Below are positions 1 to 6,336 of a stretch of DNA of 7,565 nt, one piece after another; positions within the stretch are counted from its first letter, which is position 1, and the number at the start of each line of letters is the position of its first letter. Origin of the DNA: an uncultured Blautia sp. (GTDB lineage Bacteria > Bacillota > Clostridia > Lachnospirales > Lachnospiraceae); NCBI GenBank assembly GCA_900541345.1, contig UQJE01000104.1, forward strand, positions 1-7,565, read 5' to 3'. Position numbers and translations under genes: made by a program. Under the pieces are notes generated by a model, which did not search any database, was not told the DNA's origin, and was given only the letters and a program-made list of their open reading frames with translations.

Positions 1-2
1 CA

Positions 3-38
3 GACAATATCGAAAATATAAGCTGGCTGCCGGTGTAG
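3..38 (+). CDS. possible 3' end of an upstream gene (11 codons)
   Basis: The frame beginning at base 3 reads DNIENISWLPV and stops at TAG 36-38. The stop lies 8 nt before a long inverted repeat followed by a T-rich run, a usual layout for a gene end and its terminator. The fragment is too short to assign to a family. A competing frame (2-190) is also open, so the reading frame is not certain. Confidence 0.2.
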   Translation, partial: DNIENISWLPV

Positions 39-46
39 TAAGTTTG

Positions 47-124
47 AAGAGACTTCTTAATCAATTAATTTTAAAGAGTTGGAGCTCCAAAATGATTAAA
101 AAGTCTCTTGAGGCTTATTTTTTT
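47..124 (+). terminator. long inverted repeat with T-rich tail, possible terminator
   Basis: Bases 47-63 pair with 93-109 over 17 positions with a single C/A mismatch. The loop holds a perfect 12-bp palindrome, TTGGAGCTCCAA (79-90). A T-rich run follows at 115-124, about 8 nt after the stem rather than directly at its foot, so it is not a textbook intrinsic terminator. It could end an upstream gene. It could also be a protein-binding or recombination structure at the element's edge. Confidence 0.4.
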
Positions 125-134
125 ACCTTAAAGA

Positions 135-178
135 ACAAAATTGTATTTTGTAAAAATTCAAAATATGTCCGTATTTTG
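135..178. repeat. A/T-rich repeats GTATTTTGT / CAAAATA
   Basis: GTATTTTGT occurs at 143-151 and 171-179. CAAAATA (159-165) is inverted relative to TATTTTG (172-178), giving a 7-bp inverted repeat with a 6-nt centre. ACAAAA (135-140) is likewise inverted relative to TTTTGT (146-151). Symmetrical sites of this kind, about 300-340 bp upstream of a serine recombinase gene, could be recombinase or regulator binding sites. A/T-rich DNA also produces such repeats by chance. Confidence 0.4.
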
Positions 179-197
179 TTTCGTCAGTAAAGAGATT

Positions 198-308
198 GTG
201 TAAGGAACTTTAAAAAGTTGGCACAAAATCAAAAAAATTGCAATAAGAGCCTGTAAAAAGACCTCTGAGCATTTCGATTAGTGTAAGGAACTTTTTTACT
301 TCTTACAC
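198..308. repeat. 14-bp direct repeat plus inverted GTGTAAG copy
   Basis: GTGTAAGGAACTTT occurs exactly at 198-211 and 281-294, 83 bp apart. The second copy's first seven bases are also inverted at 302-308 (CTTACAC), giving a 7-bp inverted repeat around a 14-nt centre. A 14-bp exact repeat within 100 bp is unlikely by chance. Its place upstream of a large serine recombinase makes an attachment site, or a site bound by the recombinase or its directionality factor, the leading guess. The rest of 1-473 shows no gene; 309-450 contains no promoter I would defend. Confidence 0.55.
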
Positions 309-456
309 GAACCTTGAAAACGAAACAGCCTGCCCATAGTGATACCAGAGTTGAATAGGCATTCAGCATGTCTTTTATGGTTAATACGTCCCGGAAACAT
401 CAGAACCCGGTACAGGAACGGATATGGGATGAGAACAGGAAATCAATAAACGAAGG

Positions 457-463
457 AAGGAGG
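457..463 (+). promoter_or_regulatory. ribosome binding site of the serine recombinase
   Basis: AAGGAGG lies 10 nt before the ATG at 474. It is a near-complete Shine-Dalgarno sequence and fixes the start of the recombinase. A weaker AAGGAAGG stretch overlaps it at 453-460. Confidence 0.8.
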
Positions 464-473
464 ACATCTGACT

Positions 474-2357
474 ATGACAGAGAAACAGGGATTCTTGACA
501 GCGTTGTATGAACGTCTTAGTCGTGATGATGAATTAAACGGAGAATCCAACAGTATTTCAAACCAGAAGAAATTATTAGAACAATATGCAAAAGAACATG
601 GATTTACCAATCTTGTTCATTTTACTGATGATGGTATATCGGGTACCAGATTTGATCGTCCAGGTTTCCTTGCCATGATGAAAGAAGTGGAATCGGGGAA
701 AGTCGGAACGATCCTGATTAAAGATATGAGCCGAATGGGAAGAGATTATCTGAAAGTCGGACAGTATATGGAATTGCTGCGACAGAAGAATGTCCGCCTG
801 ATTGCAGTCAACGAGAACGTAGACAGCTTCCGGGAGGACGATGATTTTACTCCATTCCGAAATATCATGAATGAATGGTATGCAAGGGATACCAGTAAAA
901 AGATAAAATCTACTTTCAAGGCTAAAGGAAAATCCGGCAAGCATGTGGCAAGCACAACACCGTATGGATATCTGAAAGACAAGGATGATCCGAATATATG
1001 GATTGTTGATGAAGAAGCAGCTGCAGTTGTACGGAGAATCTTTCACATGACAATGGATGGATACGGACCATATCAGATTGCCAGGGCGCTGAAAGAGGAT
1101 AAGGTTGAGATACCAGCTGTTCATATGGCAAAGAAAGATGCTGGATTATGGAAAGGCAGAGTAGAAGAAATAAAAGATCCTTATGGATGGGGCTCTTCTA
1201 CCGTCGCAGGTATTCTGAAGAAAAGGGAGTATCTTGGTCATACAGTGAACTTCAAAACCAGAAAGCATTTCAAGGATAAGAAAAGCCATTATGTATCTGA
1301 GGATAACTGGACGGTATTTGAAAATACACAGGAAGCAATCATAGATCAGGAAACTTTTGATAATGTTCAGCGAATTCGAAGCAATGTGAAACGATATCCA
1401 GATGGATGGGGAGAAGCCCACCCACTGACAGGTCTGATGTACTGTGCAGATTGTGGTTCCAAAATGTATGTCCACCGGGTAAATAATGGCAAGCGAGTAC
1501 CACAATATACTTGTTCTGCATATTCTAAAGTTCCGGTTGGGACACTCTGCCGGACACAGCACAGAATTAATGCTGATGTGGTTTTAGAACTCATTAAGGA
1601 ACTGTTAAGGGCTATTGCAGAGTATTCACAATTGAATCGTGAAGAATTTTTGGAAACAGTAAAAAAGGCACAGACTTCACAGCAGTCCAGTGAGATTACG
1701 AGATTGAAAAGCAGATTAGCAGAAGCAAAAAAGCGTGTGCAGGAACTGGAAAAACTGATTTGTAGAATTTATGAGGACAATATTCTTGGAAAACTGCCAG
1801 ATAAACGCTATGCGATTCTTGACGGACAGTATTCTAAAGAACAGAAAGATTTGTCGGCAGAAATTGCAGATATGGAAGCTGAATTATCAGGCTATGAAGA
1901 AGGTCGCAGATCGGCGGAGAAGTTTATTGCTCTGGTTGATAAATACCAAAACTTTGATGAATTGACTACTTATATGCTGAACGAATTTGTTGAAAAGATT
2001 GTGGTTCATGAGCGTGATCGAAAAGGAAGCATTGAAACAACACAGGAAGTGGAAATCTATTTCAATTTCATTGGAAAATATTTACCTCCACATTTCGGTG
2101 AGGTAGAAATGACACTAGAAGAAATTGAAGAAATGAAGAAGCGGGAAGCCAGAAAAGACAGGCTTCATCAGAATTACTTGAAAAGAAAAGCAAATGGCAA
2201 GCAGCAAGAATACTATGAACGTACGAAAGCCAAAAAGAAAGCGGCGATGGACGCAAAAAAAGAGGGAATCCGTCAGGAAGATATTGCAAAAGGTGTGTTC
2301 GTTCCAGTATCATTGCTTCCACCTACAGAACCAAAGAAAGGAGTTGCATCAGCATGA
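474..2357 (+). CDS. large serine recombinase (TnpX/TndX-like)
   Basis: This 627-aa site-specific recombinase would excise and integrate the element by a double-strand-break and rotation mechanism that forms a phosphoserine link to DNA. The resolvase-type catalytic domain occupies about residues 7-160. YERLS supplies the probable nucleophile Ser16 with Arg14, and DMSRMGRDYL supplies Arg87 and Arg90. A recombinase domain follows at about 185-305. A zinc ribbon follows with cysteine pairs C324/C327 and C347/C359, then a coiled coil at about 405-485. The basic C-terminal part (490-627) resembles the DUF4368 region of TnpX-type recombinases. The length fits the large serine recombinases, and every key residue I can check is present, so it looks intact and active. 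The start is set by AAGGAGG 10 nt upstream. The relaxase downstream and the tnpV-like stub overlapping its stop fit a Tn4451-type layout. The exact subfamily is not certain. Confidence 0.97.
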   Translation: MTEKQGFLTALYERLSRDDELNGESNSISNQKKLLEQYAKEHGFTNLVHFTDDGISGTRFDRPGFLAMMKEVESGKVGTILIKDMSRMGRDYLKVGQYMELLRQKNVRLIAVNENVDSFREDDDFTPFRNIMNEWYARDTSKKIKSTFKAKGKSGKHVASTTPYGYLKDKDDPNIWIVDEEAAAVVRRIFHMTMDGYGPYQIARALKEDKVEIPAVHMAKKDAGLWKGRVEEIKDPYGWGSSTVAGILKKREYLGHTVNFKTRKHFKDKKSHYVSEDNWTVFENTQEAIIDQETFDNVQRIRSNVKRYPDGWGEAHPLTGLMYCADCGSKMYVHRVNNGKRVPQYTCSAYSKVPVGTLCRTQHRINADVVLELIKELLRAIAEYSQLNREEFLETVKKAQTSQQSSEITRLKSRLAEAKKRVQELEKLICRIYEDNILGKLPDKRYAILDGQYSKEQKDLSAEIADMEAELSGYEEGRRSAEKFIALVDKYQNFDELTTYMLNEFVEKIVVHERDRKGSIETTQEVEIYFNFIGKYLPPHFGEVEMTLEEIEEMKKREARKDRLHQNYLKRKANGKQQEYYERTKAKKKAAMDAKKEGIRQEDIAKGVFVPVSLLPPTEPKKGVASA

Positions 2358-2404
2358 ACAAATTAGAAAGAATCATTCATGATGACAGTAACGGTCTGGA
2401 TTAG
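2354..2404 (+). pseudogene. 16-codon stub, probable tnpV-like remnant
   Basis: An ATG overlaps the recombinase stop as ATGA, the usual sign of a translationally coupled next gene. It opens MNKLERIIHDDSNGLD and then hits TAG at 2402-2404. From memory, this opening resembles the N-terminus of TnpV proteins (about 120 aa), which are encoded directly after tnpX-type recombinases. The following bases do not continue a recognisable TnpV in any frame, so the gene seems cut off by a deletion or replacement. The sequence shows the overlap and the short frame; the TnpV identity is an inference that needs alignment. It could also be a leader peptide or a chance frame. Confidence 0.4.
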
Positions 2405-2488
2405 TGCCTTTTGTTTTGCTCATTATTAAAAATGGACTGTATGAGCCAGTCAGAAAAATGAATAAAGACCGATCAGGTCAAAGGATTG

Positions 2489-2540
2489 AGCCGATGTATT
2501 TGGACTTTTGTATGAGGTTGAAATTGCGTCGGCTTTTTTA
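2489..2540 (+). terminator. probable intrinsic terminator after the recombinase
   Basis: AGCCGA (2489-2494) pairs with TCGGCT (2529-2534), followed directly by a T-run and TATTTT. The stem has only six strong pairs and its loop is 34 nt long, which weakens the call. The position, about 130 bp after the recombinase stop and before the next leader, suits termination of the recombinase transcript. A smaller GACTG/CAGTC hairpin lies just upstream at 2435-2451. Confidence 0.5.
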
Positions 2541-2695
2541 TTTTACAAAATCCGAAATAGAGGATTTTTGAAAAATAGACAGAACGGAGAACATGCCGAA
2601 GGGACAGCGGCAGGAGTTTCGTTTTGTCTGCCGGGAGTGCAGAGGGCTGGAAGTCCTTTGTGCCAGGAATGCAAAGGGTGGCAACACCTTGCTGG

Positions 2696-2728
2696 GGTTA
2701 AGGGGCAAAGCCCTTAGCAGGTTAAGGG
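2696..2728 (+). repeat. GGTTAAGGG direct repeat flanking CCCTTA: two exclusive hairpins
   Basis: GGTTAAGGG occurs at 2696-2704 and 2720-2728. The single CCCTTA between them (2711-2716) can pair with the TAAGGG of either copy. The two six-pair hairpins share one arm and cannot form together. This is the geometry of a simple RNA switch, although it may only reflect repeat-rich oriT DNA. Confidence 0.6.
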
Positions 2729-2738
2729 CGGCAGCCAT

Positions 2739-2777
2739 TGCCCAGTGATATGGCGTTTCGCCATATGGTACTGGGTA
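2739..2777. repeat. strong 14-bp stem hairpin
   Basis: ATATGGCG (2748-2755) pairs perfectly with CGCCATAT (2759-2766) around a TTT loop. Outside a small internal loop (G2747 against 2767-2769), CCCAGT (2741-2746) pairs with ACTGGG (2770-2775), extended by a G-U and a T-A pair. No T-run follows, so it is not an intrinsic terminator. It is the most stable structure in the relaxase leader and lies about 85 bp before the relaxase start, where a relaxase-binding hairpin would be expected. Confidence 0.7.
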
Positions 2778-2861
2778 CTATCTGTAACAGCGACAGAGCC
2801 TTTTAGCAGCTTCGCTGCAATCCCTTCGGGAAAACAACTTAAAAGAAAGGAAAAATGTGAA

Positions 2862-4283
2862 ATGAAAGGAACAAGGCATAACGGTAGGTCTGGGAAAAAT
2901 GGAGTTTATAATCCACTTCACAATGATCGAAGATTTAATCCAGAACACAGTGAGCATATCGACAATGAAAGAGTTCGACAAAATATTTACTGGGACTGTT
3001 ATCAGGGATATACCACAATGGAAGATCAGAGAAAAGAGGATAATTTTTCTTTTGAACAAATTGAGTTGGCATTCTATGAAGAGCATTATGGAAATTACGT
3101 TATGAAGCAAAATGAAAGACATGTGAAAGCCAGACACCCCGACAGATGCAAAGAAGTAGAAGATGTTTGGAAAAACAAAAAGACCTGTCCGGAAGAAAGT
3201 ATCTATCAGCTTGGGACGATAGATGAACACGCTTCTGTGGAACTGCTGGTTTTAGTTTTTGATGAATTTAAGAAAGAGTTCGATGAACGGTTTGGTTCTA
3301 ATGTGCATATCATCGACTGGTCACTGCATATGGACGAAGCAACGCCTCATATCCATGAGCGTCATGTTTTCGATGCTACAAACCAATATGGAGAGATTGA
3401 GCCGAAGCAGGAAGCAGCGTTGAAGGAACTTGGATTTGAACTTCCAAATTCGGAAAAGAAGAGATCAAAGACAAATAACCGCAAGGTTGTTTTTGATTCT
3501 GCCTGTCGGACAATGTTTTTAGATATCTGTAAACGGCATGGATTGGAACTTGATGAAGAACCATCATATGGTGGACGGAAATATCTGGAAAAACAAGATT
3601 ATATCCGCATGAAGCAGAAAGAAGAAATTGCGGATCAGAAGGAAACAATCCTTTTGCAGATTGATAAGGTAAACGAAAATCGTTTGGAGCTTGCAAAACA
3701 GTCAAGTCATGTTCGTGCAAACGAAGAAATTATTCGGTCTCAGGAAGAAAAAATAAAACAGCAGGATATAGAATTCGCTAATAATTCCGACCGTATTTTC
3801 AAGCAGGGTGATCTGATTGAAGAACAGAGAGAGGAATTGCAACAGCTTACAGTCCGTATTGAAGATGTGGAAACTTTACTTGACGAAGTATCCAGTGGAG
3901 CATACGACAAGGCAGTAGAGAAAGTTGCAAAAGAAGCAATGTTGGCTACTAGAAGAGATGATATTCGCCTGGCAGAAGATTCTAAAAAGTGGATTCAGGA
4001 TCCGAAACACAAGGCTTCCAAAAGAGAAAAGGATTATGCAATAAAAAGACTGGATGGTCTGATAAGAAAAATAGAAACAGCAATGGAGAAAGTGGTCATA
4101 CGGATCACCAACCAGTTAAAACAGCCAGAGAAGAAAAAAACTGTTGTAGAAGAAATCAAAAAGGAAGTGAAGCCATCTATCAGGGAAAGACTTGCACAGA
4201 ATGTAGCAAAAATCCAGAGAGAAGAGGCAGAGAGAAGAAAATTGAATAAAGGAGAGTCACGTTCTAGTGATTTAGAGATATAG
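2862..4283 (+). CDS. MobV-family (Mob/Pre) relaxase
   Basis: This 473-aa mobilisation nuclease would nick one DNA strand at oriT and lead it to a recipient through a helper conjugation system. The N-terminus PLHNDRRF lines up by eye with the KHNER motif of pMV158 MobM, whose His22 is the catalytic residue, so His20 is the probable nucleophile here. The metal-binding motif HMDEATPHIH spans residues 156-165 (H156, D158, E159, H163, H165) and matches the HLDESTPHMH of MobM. After about residue 245 the protein is mostly charged coiled coil, as in MobM (494 aa), and ends in a basic tail. The ATG at 2862 is chosen because AAGAAAGG stands 11 nt upstream and the protein then begins close to the motif; the in-frame extension to 2745 runs through the hairpin leader and does not resemble the family. 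Tn4451 likewise pairs a TnpX recombinase with a Mob/Pre-type protein, TnpZ. Confidence 0.93.
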   Translation: MKGTRHNGRSGKNGVYNPLHNDRRFNPEHSEHIDNERVRQNIYWDCYQGYTTMEDQRKEDNFSFEQIELAFYEEHYGNYVMKQNERHVKARHPDRCKEVEDVWKNKKTCPEESIYQLGTIDEHASVELLVLVFDEFKKEFDERFGSNVHIIDWSLHMDEATPHIHERHVFDATNQYGEIEPKQEAALKELGFELPNSEKKRSKTNNRKVVFDSACRTMFLDICKRHGLELDEEPSYGGRKYLEKQDYIRMKQKEEIADQKETILLQIDKVNENRLELAKQSSHVRANEEIIRSQEEKIKQQDIEFANNSDRIFKQGDLIEEQREELQQLTVRIEDVETLLDEVSSGAYDKAVEKVAKEAMLATRRDDIRLAEDSKKWIQDPKHKASKREKDYAIKRLDGLIRKIETAMEKVVIRITNQLKQPEKKKTVVEEIKKEVKPSIRERLAQNVAKIQREEAERRKLNKGESRSSDLEI

Positions 4284-4330
4284 AGCATTCCGTTGTATTT
4301 GTTATTGAATCAATGGGAGTGCTTTTTATT
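4284..4330 (+). terminator. intrinsic terminator between relaxase and replication genes
   Basis: Immediately after the relaxase stop, AGCATTCC (4284-4291) pairs with GGGAGTGCT (4315-4323) with one G-U pair; GTTG and CAAT extend the stem imperfectly. TTTTTATTTT follows at once. The hairpin fills almost the whole gap to the next gene, whose ribosome binding site starts only 8 nt further on. The replication genes must therefore rely on read-through or on a promoter inside the relaxase gene, which I could not identify. Confidence 0.75.
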
Positions 4331-4349
4331 TTCTCGGAAAGGAGCAGGT

Positions 4350-4985
4350 ATGAAATTATTTGAAGCTGTAAAGGAAGCTGTTACTGCAAGAAGTGCTGCA
4401 GAATATTATGGAATCAAAGTAGGACGAAATGGAATGGCCGTCTGCCCGTTTCACCCAGACAAGAATCCGAGTATGAAGCTTGATAAAAGATATCATTGTT
4501 TTGCCTGTCAGGCAGATGGAGATGTGATTGATTTTGTTGCCAAATATTTCAATCTTTCTGTAAAAGACTCAGCTGAAAAACTGGCAGAAGATTTTTCTGT
4601 ACCTTATGAAAAATACCAAAGCTATAACAAGACGAAAGATTACCCAAAATCAAAACAAAAGAAACAGACACTGGATCAATTCTTTCACGAACAACAGATT
4701 CGTTTTTTTCGAGTATACAGTGACTACTACCATCTTTTAAAGAAATGGAAGGTTGATTATGCTCCCAGAATTGAAGATGATGATTGGCATCCGTTATTTG
4801 TTGAAGCAATGGAAAAATACACACTTATTGAATACAAGATGGATGTGCTTCTTAGTGGTTCACTAGAAGATCGTGCAAGATTGATTTTGGACTGTCAGGA
4901 GGAGGTGAAGAGCATTGAGCAACGAATTAAGGAAGAATCTTCCAGACGACCTGGTTGCACGTCTGGAAGCATTACAAAAAGTTGA
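4350..4985 (+). CDS. CHC2 zinc-ribbon primase-like protein
   Basis: This 211-aa protein has the DnaG-type CHC2 zinc ribbon at residues 32-53: CPFH (C32, H35) and CFAC (C50, C53), with the PDKNPSMKL and GDVIDFV flanks typical of the fold. In DnaG this module recognises the single-stranded template at initiation. The rest (about 90-211) is charged and mostly helical, and shows no TOPRIM motif, so the RNA-synthesising core is not in this protein. AAAGGAG at 4338-4344, 5 nt before the ATG at 4350, sets the start; an upstream TTG at 4293 lies inside the terminator and is rejected. The 3' end overlaps the helicase gene by 71 nt, so the two are translationally linked. The likely role is replication initiation of the excised element with the helicase. 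It may form a split primase or recruit host primase; neither is shown by the sequence. Confidence 0.85.
   Translation: MKLFEAVKEAVTARSAAEYYGIKVGRNGMAVCPFHPDKNPSMKLDKRYHCFACQADGDVIDFVAKYFNLSVKDSAEKLAEDFSVPYEKYQSYNKTKDYPKSKQKKQTLDQFFHEQQIRFFRVYSDYYHLLKKWKVDYAPRIEDDDWHPLFVEAMEKYTLIEYKMDVLLSGSLEDRARLILDCQEEVKSIEQRIKEESSRRPGCTSGSITKS
4900..4907 (+). promoter_or_regulatory. ribosome binding site that fixes a TTG start for the helicase
   Basis: AGGAGGTG, a near-perfect Shine-Dalgarno sequence, lies inside the end of the primase-like gene and 7 nt before TTG 4915. No ATG stands at a suitable distance in the helicase frame, so TTG is the credible start codon. Confidence 0.8.
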
Positions 4986-6324
4986 AGAAGTAACCGAAGA
5001 GACACAGGTGGAAAAGAATTTATCCAAAATGGAACTGCCAATCTGGTTCGATGGCAAGCATATCAATGAAATCCTTCTGTATCAGACAATTCTACAGCAA
5101 CATGAAATTAAGTGTATCAATGGAATCTTGTATGATATAGACCGTTCAATTCCAAATGATGAAATGGAGAAAGAGATTCTGGATATTATTGAACATTATT
5201 GGACCAGCGGGATTTCATCTAAAGTAACGGCTATTTTAAATGGATTTAAGATGTACACCCGTTCAGATCCGCTTCCCATAAAAGAAGATCGGGTTCATTT
5301 TAGGAATGGAACCTATTTTGTAAATCAGAAGTTCATCAATCGGAAAGAATGGACGCAAAACCGATTGACGGTTAATTATAACAAGGATGCATCTAAACCA
5401 AAAAAATGGCTAGCATTCCTGGATGGATTGCTCGAAGAGGATGATATTGTCTGCCTGCAGGAGTTTATGGGATATTGTCTCATTCCCAGCAATAGAGGTC
5501 AGAAGATGCTGCTGATTATCGGAAAAGGTGGTGAAGGTAAAAGCCGTATTGGCAGAATTTTAAAAAGAATATTTGGTCATAACATGAATTCAGGAAGTCT
5601 TCAGAAACTGGAAACCGACAAGTTTGCCAGAGCCGATCAGGAAGGCAAGCTGTTGTATTTGGATGATGATATGAAAACAGAAGCATTACCATCAACTAAT
5701 GTGATTAAAGCAATTGTTACAGCTGAGGATGAAATGGACTTAGAGAAAAAAAACCAACAAAGCTATCAGGGACTGCTTGTTTGCAGAATACTGGCATTTG
5801 GAAATGGTACATTGAAGTCGCTTTTTGACAGGAGTAAAGGTTTTTACAGACGTCAGATTATTCTGGAAACAAAAGATGTACCGCCAGATAGAATCAATGA
5901 TCCCTATTTGGCAGATAAGATGATGGAGGAAGTGGAAGGCATAGTTTTATGGTGTATTGAGGGATTAGAGAGACTGATTCGTAATGATTATCAGTTTACT
6001 ATCAGTAATAAATCCCAATTATTGATGGATGAAATGCAGGAGGATGATGACAATATCCTATCGTTCCTGGAATCAACCGGATATATCAGACTGGAAAAAG
6101 GCACTCATGCTACGTCAAAAGATTTATATATTGCTTATTGCAGATGGTGCAATGATAACTTGGATGTACCCGTAAGCGAAAGATCCTTTGCAAGGAGATT
6201 TAAGGAACGGTCATCTGATTATGGAATGACTTATGACAAGAATATCTCGGTAGGAAATGGTCGTTTTTGCCGAGGATTTCGTGGGATCCATGTCAAGGTG
6301 AGGACGAAAGATGTCAATTATTGA
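4915..6324 (+). CDS. SF3-type replicative helicase (D5/P4-like primase C-terminal family)
   Basis: This 469-aa ATPase would unwind DNA at the element's origin as a ring helicase. Walker A is GKGGEGKS (residues 203-210), Walker B is LLYLDDD (246-252), and a sensor region follows with AFGNG (Asn297) and a basic FYRRQ segment at 310-314 that may hold the arginine finger. The region before Walker A (about 40-200) resembles the D5_N domain that precedes phage and plasmid SF3 helicases. The C-terminus (about 375-460) looks like the winged-helix DNA-binding end of the family. No archaeo-eukaryotic primase or TOPRIM catalytic motif is visible, unlike full-length P4 alpha. The start is TTG with a strong AGGAGGTG 7 nt upstream; the gene overlaps the zinc-ribbon gene by 71 nt in another frame. 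The iteron-like repeats begin 13 bp after its stop, as in staphylococcal pathogenicity islands, where the origin follows the initiator-helicase gene. Confidence 0.92.
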   Translation: MSNELRKNLPDDLVARLEALQKVEEVTEETQVEKNLSKMELPIWFDGKHINEILLYQTILQQHEIKCINGILYDIDRSIPNDEMEKEILDIIEHYWTSGISSKVTAILNGFKMYTRSDPLPIKEDRVHFRNGTYFVNQKFINRKEWTQNRLTVNYNKDASKPKKWLAFLDGLLEEDDIVCLQEFMGYCLIPSNRGQKMLLIIGKGGEGKSRIGRILKRIFGHNMNSGSLQKLETDKFARADQEGKLLYLDDDMKTEALPSTNVIKAIVTAEDEMDLEKKNQQSYQGLLVCRILAFGNGTLKSLFDRSKGFYRRQIILETKDVPPDRINDPYLADKMMEEVEGIVLWCIEGLERLIRNDYQFTISNKSQLLMDEMQEDDDNILSFLESTGYIRLEKGTHATSKDLYIAYCRWCNDNLDVPVSERSFARRFKERSSDYGMTYDKNISVGNGRFCRGFRGIHVKVRTKDVNY

Positions 6325-6336
6325 TCTGGCTGGAAA

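Larger units (their letters stand above)
2655..2835 (+). promoter_or_regulatory. hairpin-rich leader upstream of the MobV relaxase, candidate oriT or attenuator
   Basis: This GC-richer stretch holds a string of inverted repeats. CCTTTG (2655-2660) pairs with CAAAGG (2672-2677). AGGGTG and CACCTT (2675-2690) enclose a GCAA tetraloop. TAAGGG (2699-2704) pairs with CCCTTA (2711-2716). A large hairpin spans 2739-2777. GCAGC (2806-2810) pairs with GCTGC (2814-2818), and TCCC/GGGA surround a TTC loop near 2821-2831. Nicking sites of MobV relaxases usually lie just upstream of the mob gene in inverted-repeat DNA, so an oriT is the favoured reading. I see no good match to the pMV158-type nick sequence. 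Transcript-level control of mob is the alternative. The rest of 2405-2861 contains no convincing gene. Confidence 0.5.

Noticed and set aside
2..190. Open 62-codon frame at the left edge
   Set aside because: It runs through the inverted repeat and A/T-rich repeats, resembles no protein I know, and has no visible start. It competes with the shorter frame ending at 38.
279..288. TAGTGTAAGG as a MobV nick site (compare TAGTGTG/TTA of pMV158)
   Set aside because: The match is partial, and the site lies about 2.6 kb upstream of the relaxase gene, beside the recombinase, where an oriT is not expected.
311..386. Possible sigma-70 promoters (TTGAAA at 314, TTGAAT at 351) ahead of the recombinase
   Set aside because: No -10 box of acceptable quality lies at 16-18 nt spacing; the best candidates sit at about 19-20 nt or match poorly.
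576..1124. 182-aa frame on the - strand
   Set aside because: It is antisense to the catalytic domain of the serine recombinase, lacks a ribosome binding site and has no domain; it is a shadow of the real gene.
2508..2717. 69-aa frame on the + strand
   Set aside because: It starts inside the probable terminator, has no ribosome binding site, and runs through the structured leader with no recognisable domain.
2593..2748. 51-codon frame starting MPKGQRQEF and ending AAAIAQ
   Set aside because: It lies across the hairpin array, has a poorly spaced ribosome binding site, and its composition follows from the repeats. Similar frames recur as spurious small proteins in such leaders. It is not excluded, but not supported.
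2745..2861. 39-residue N-terminal extension of the MobV relaxase
   Set aside because: It begins inside the large hairpin, has no ribosome binding site and no family resemblance. ATG 2862 has AAGAAAGG upstream and places the conserved motif at the usual distance.
2778..3230. 150-aa frame on the - strand
   Set aside because: It is antisense to the conserved N-terminus of the MobV relaxase; its hydrophobic composition reflects the A-rich coding strand opposite.
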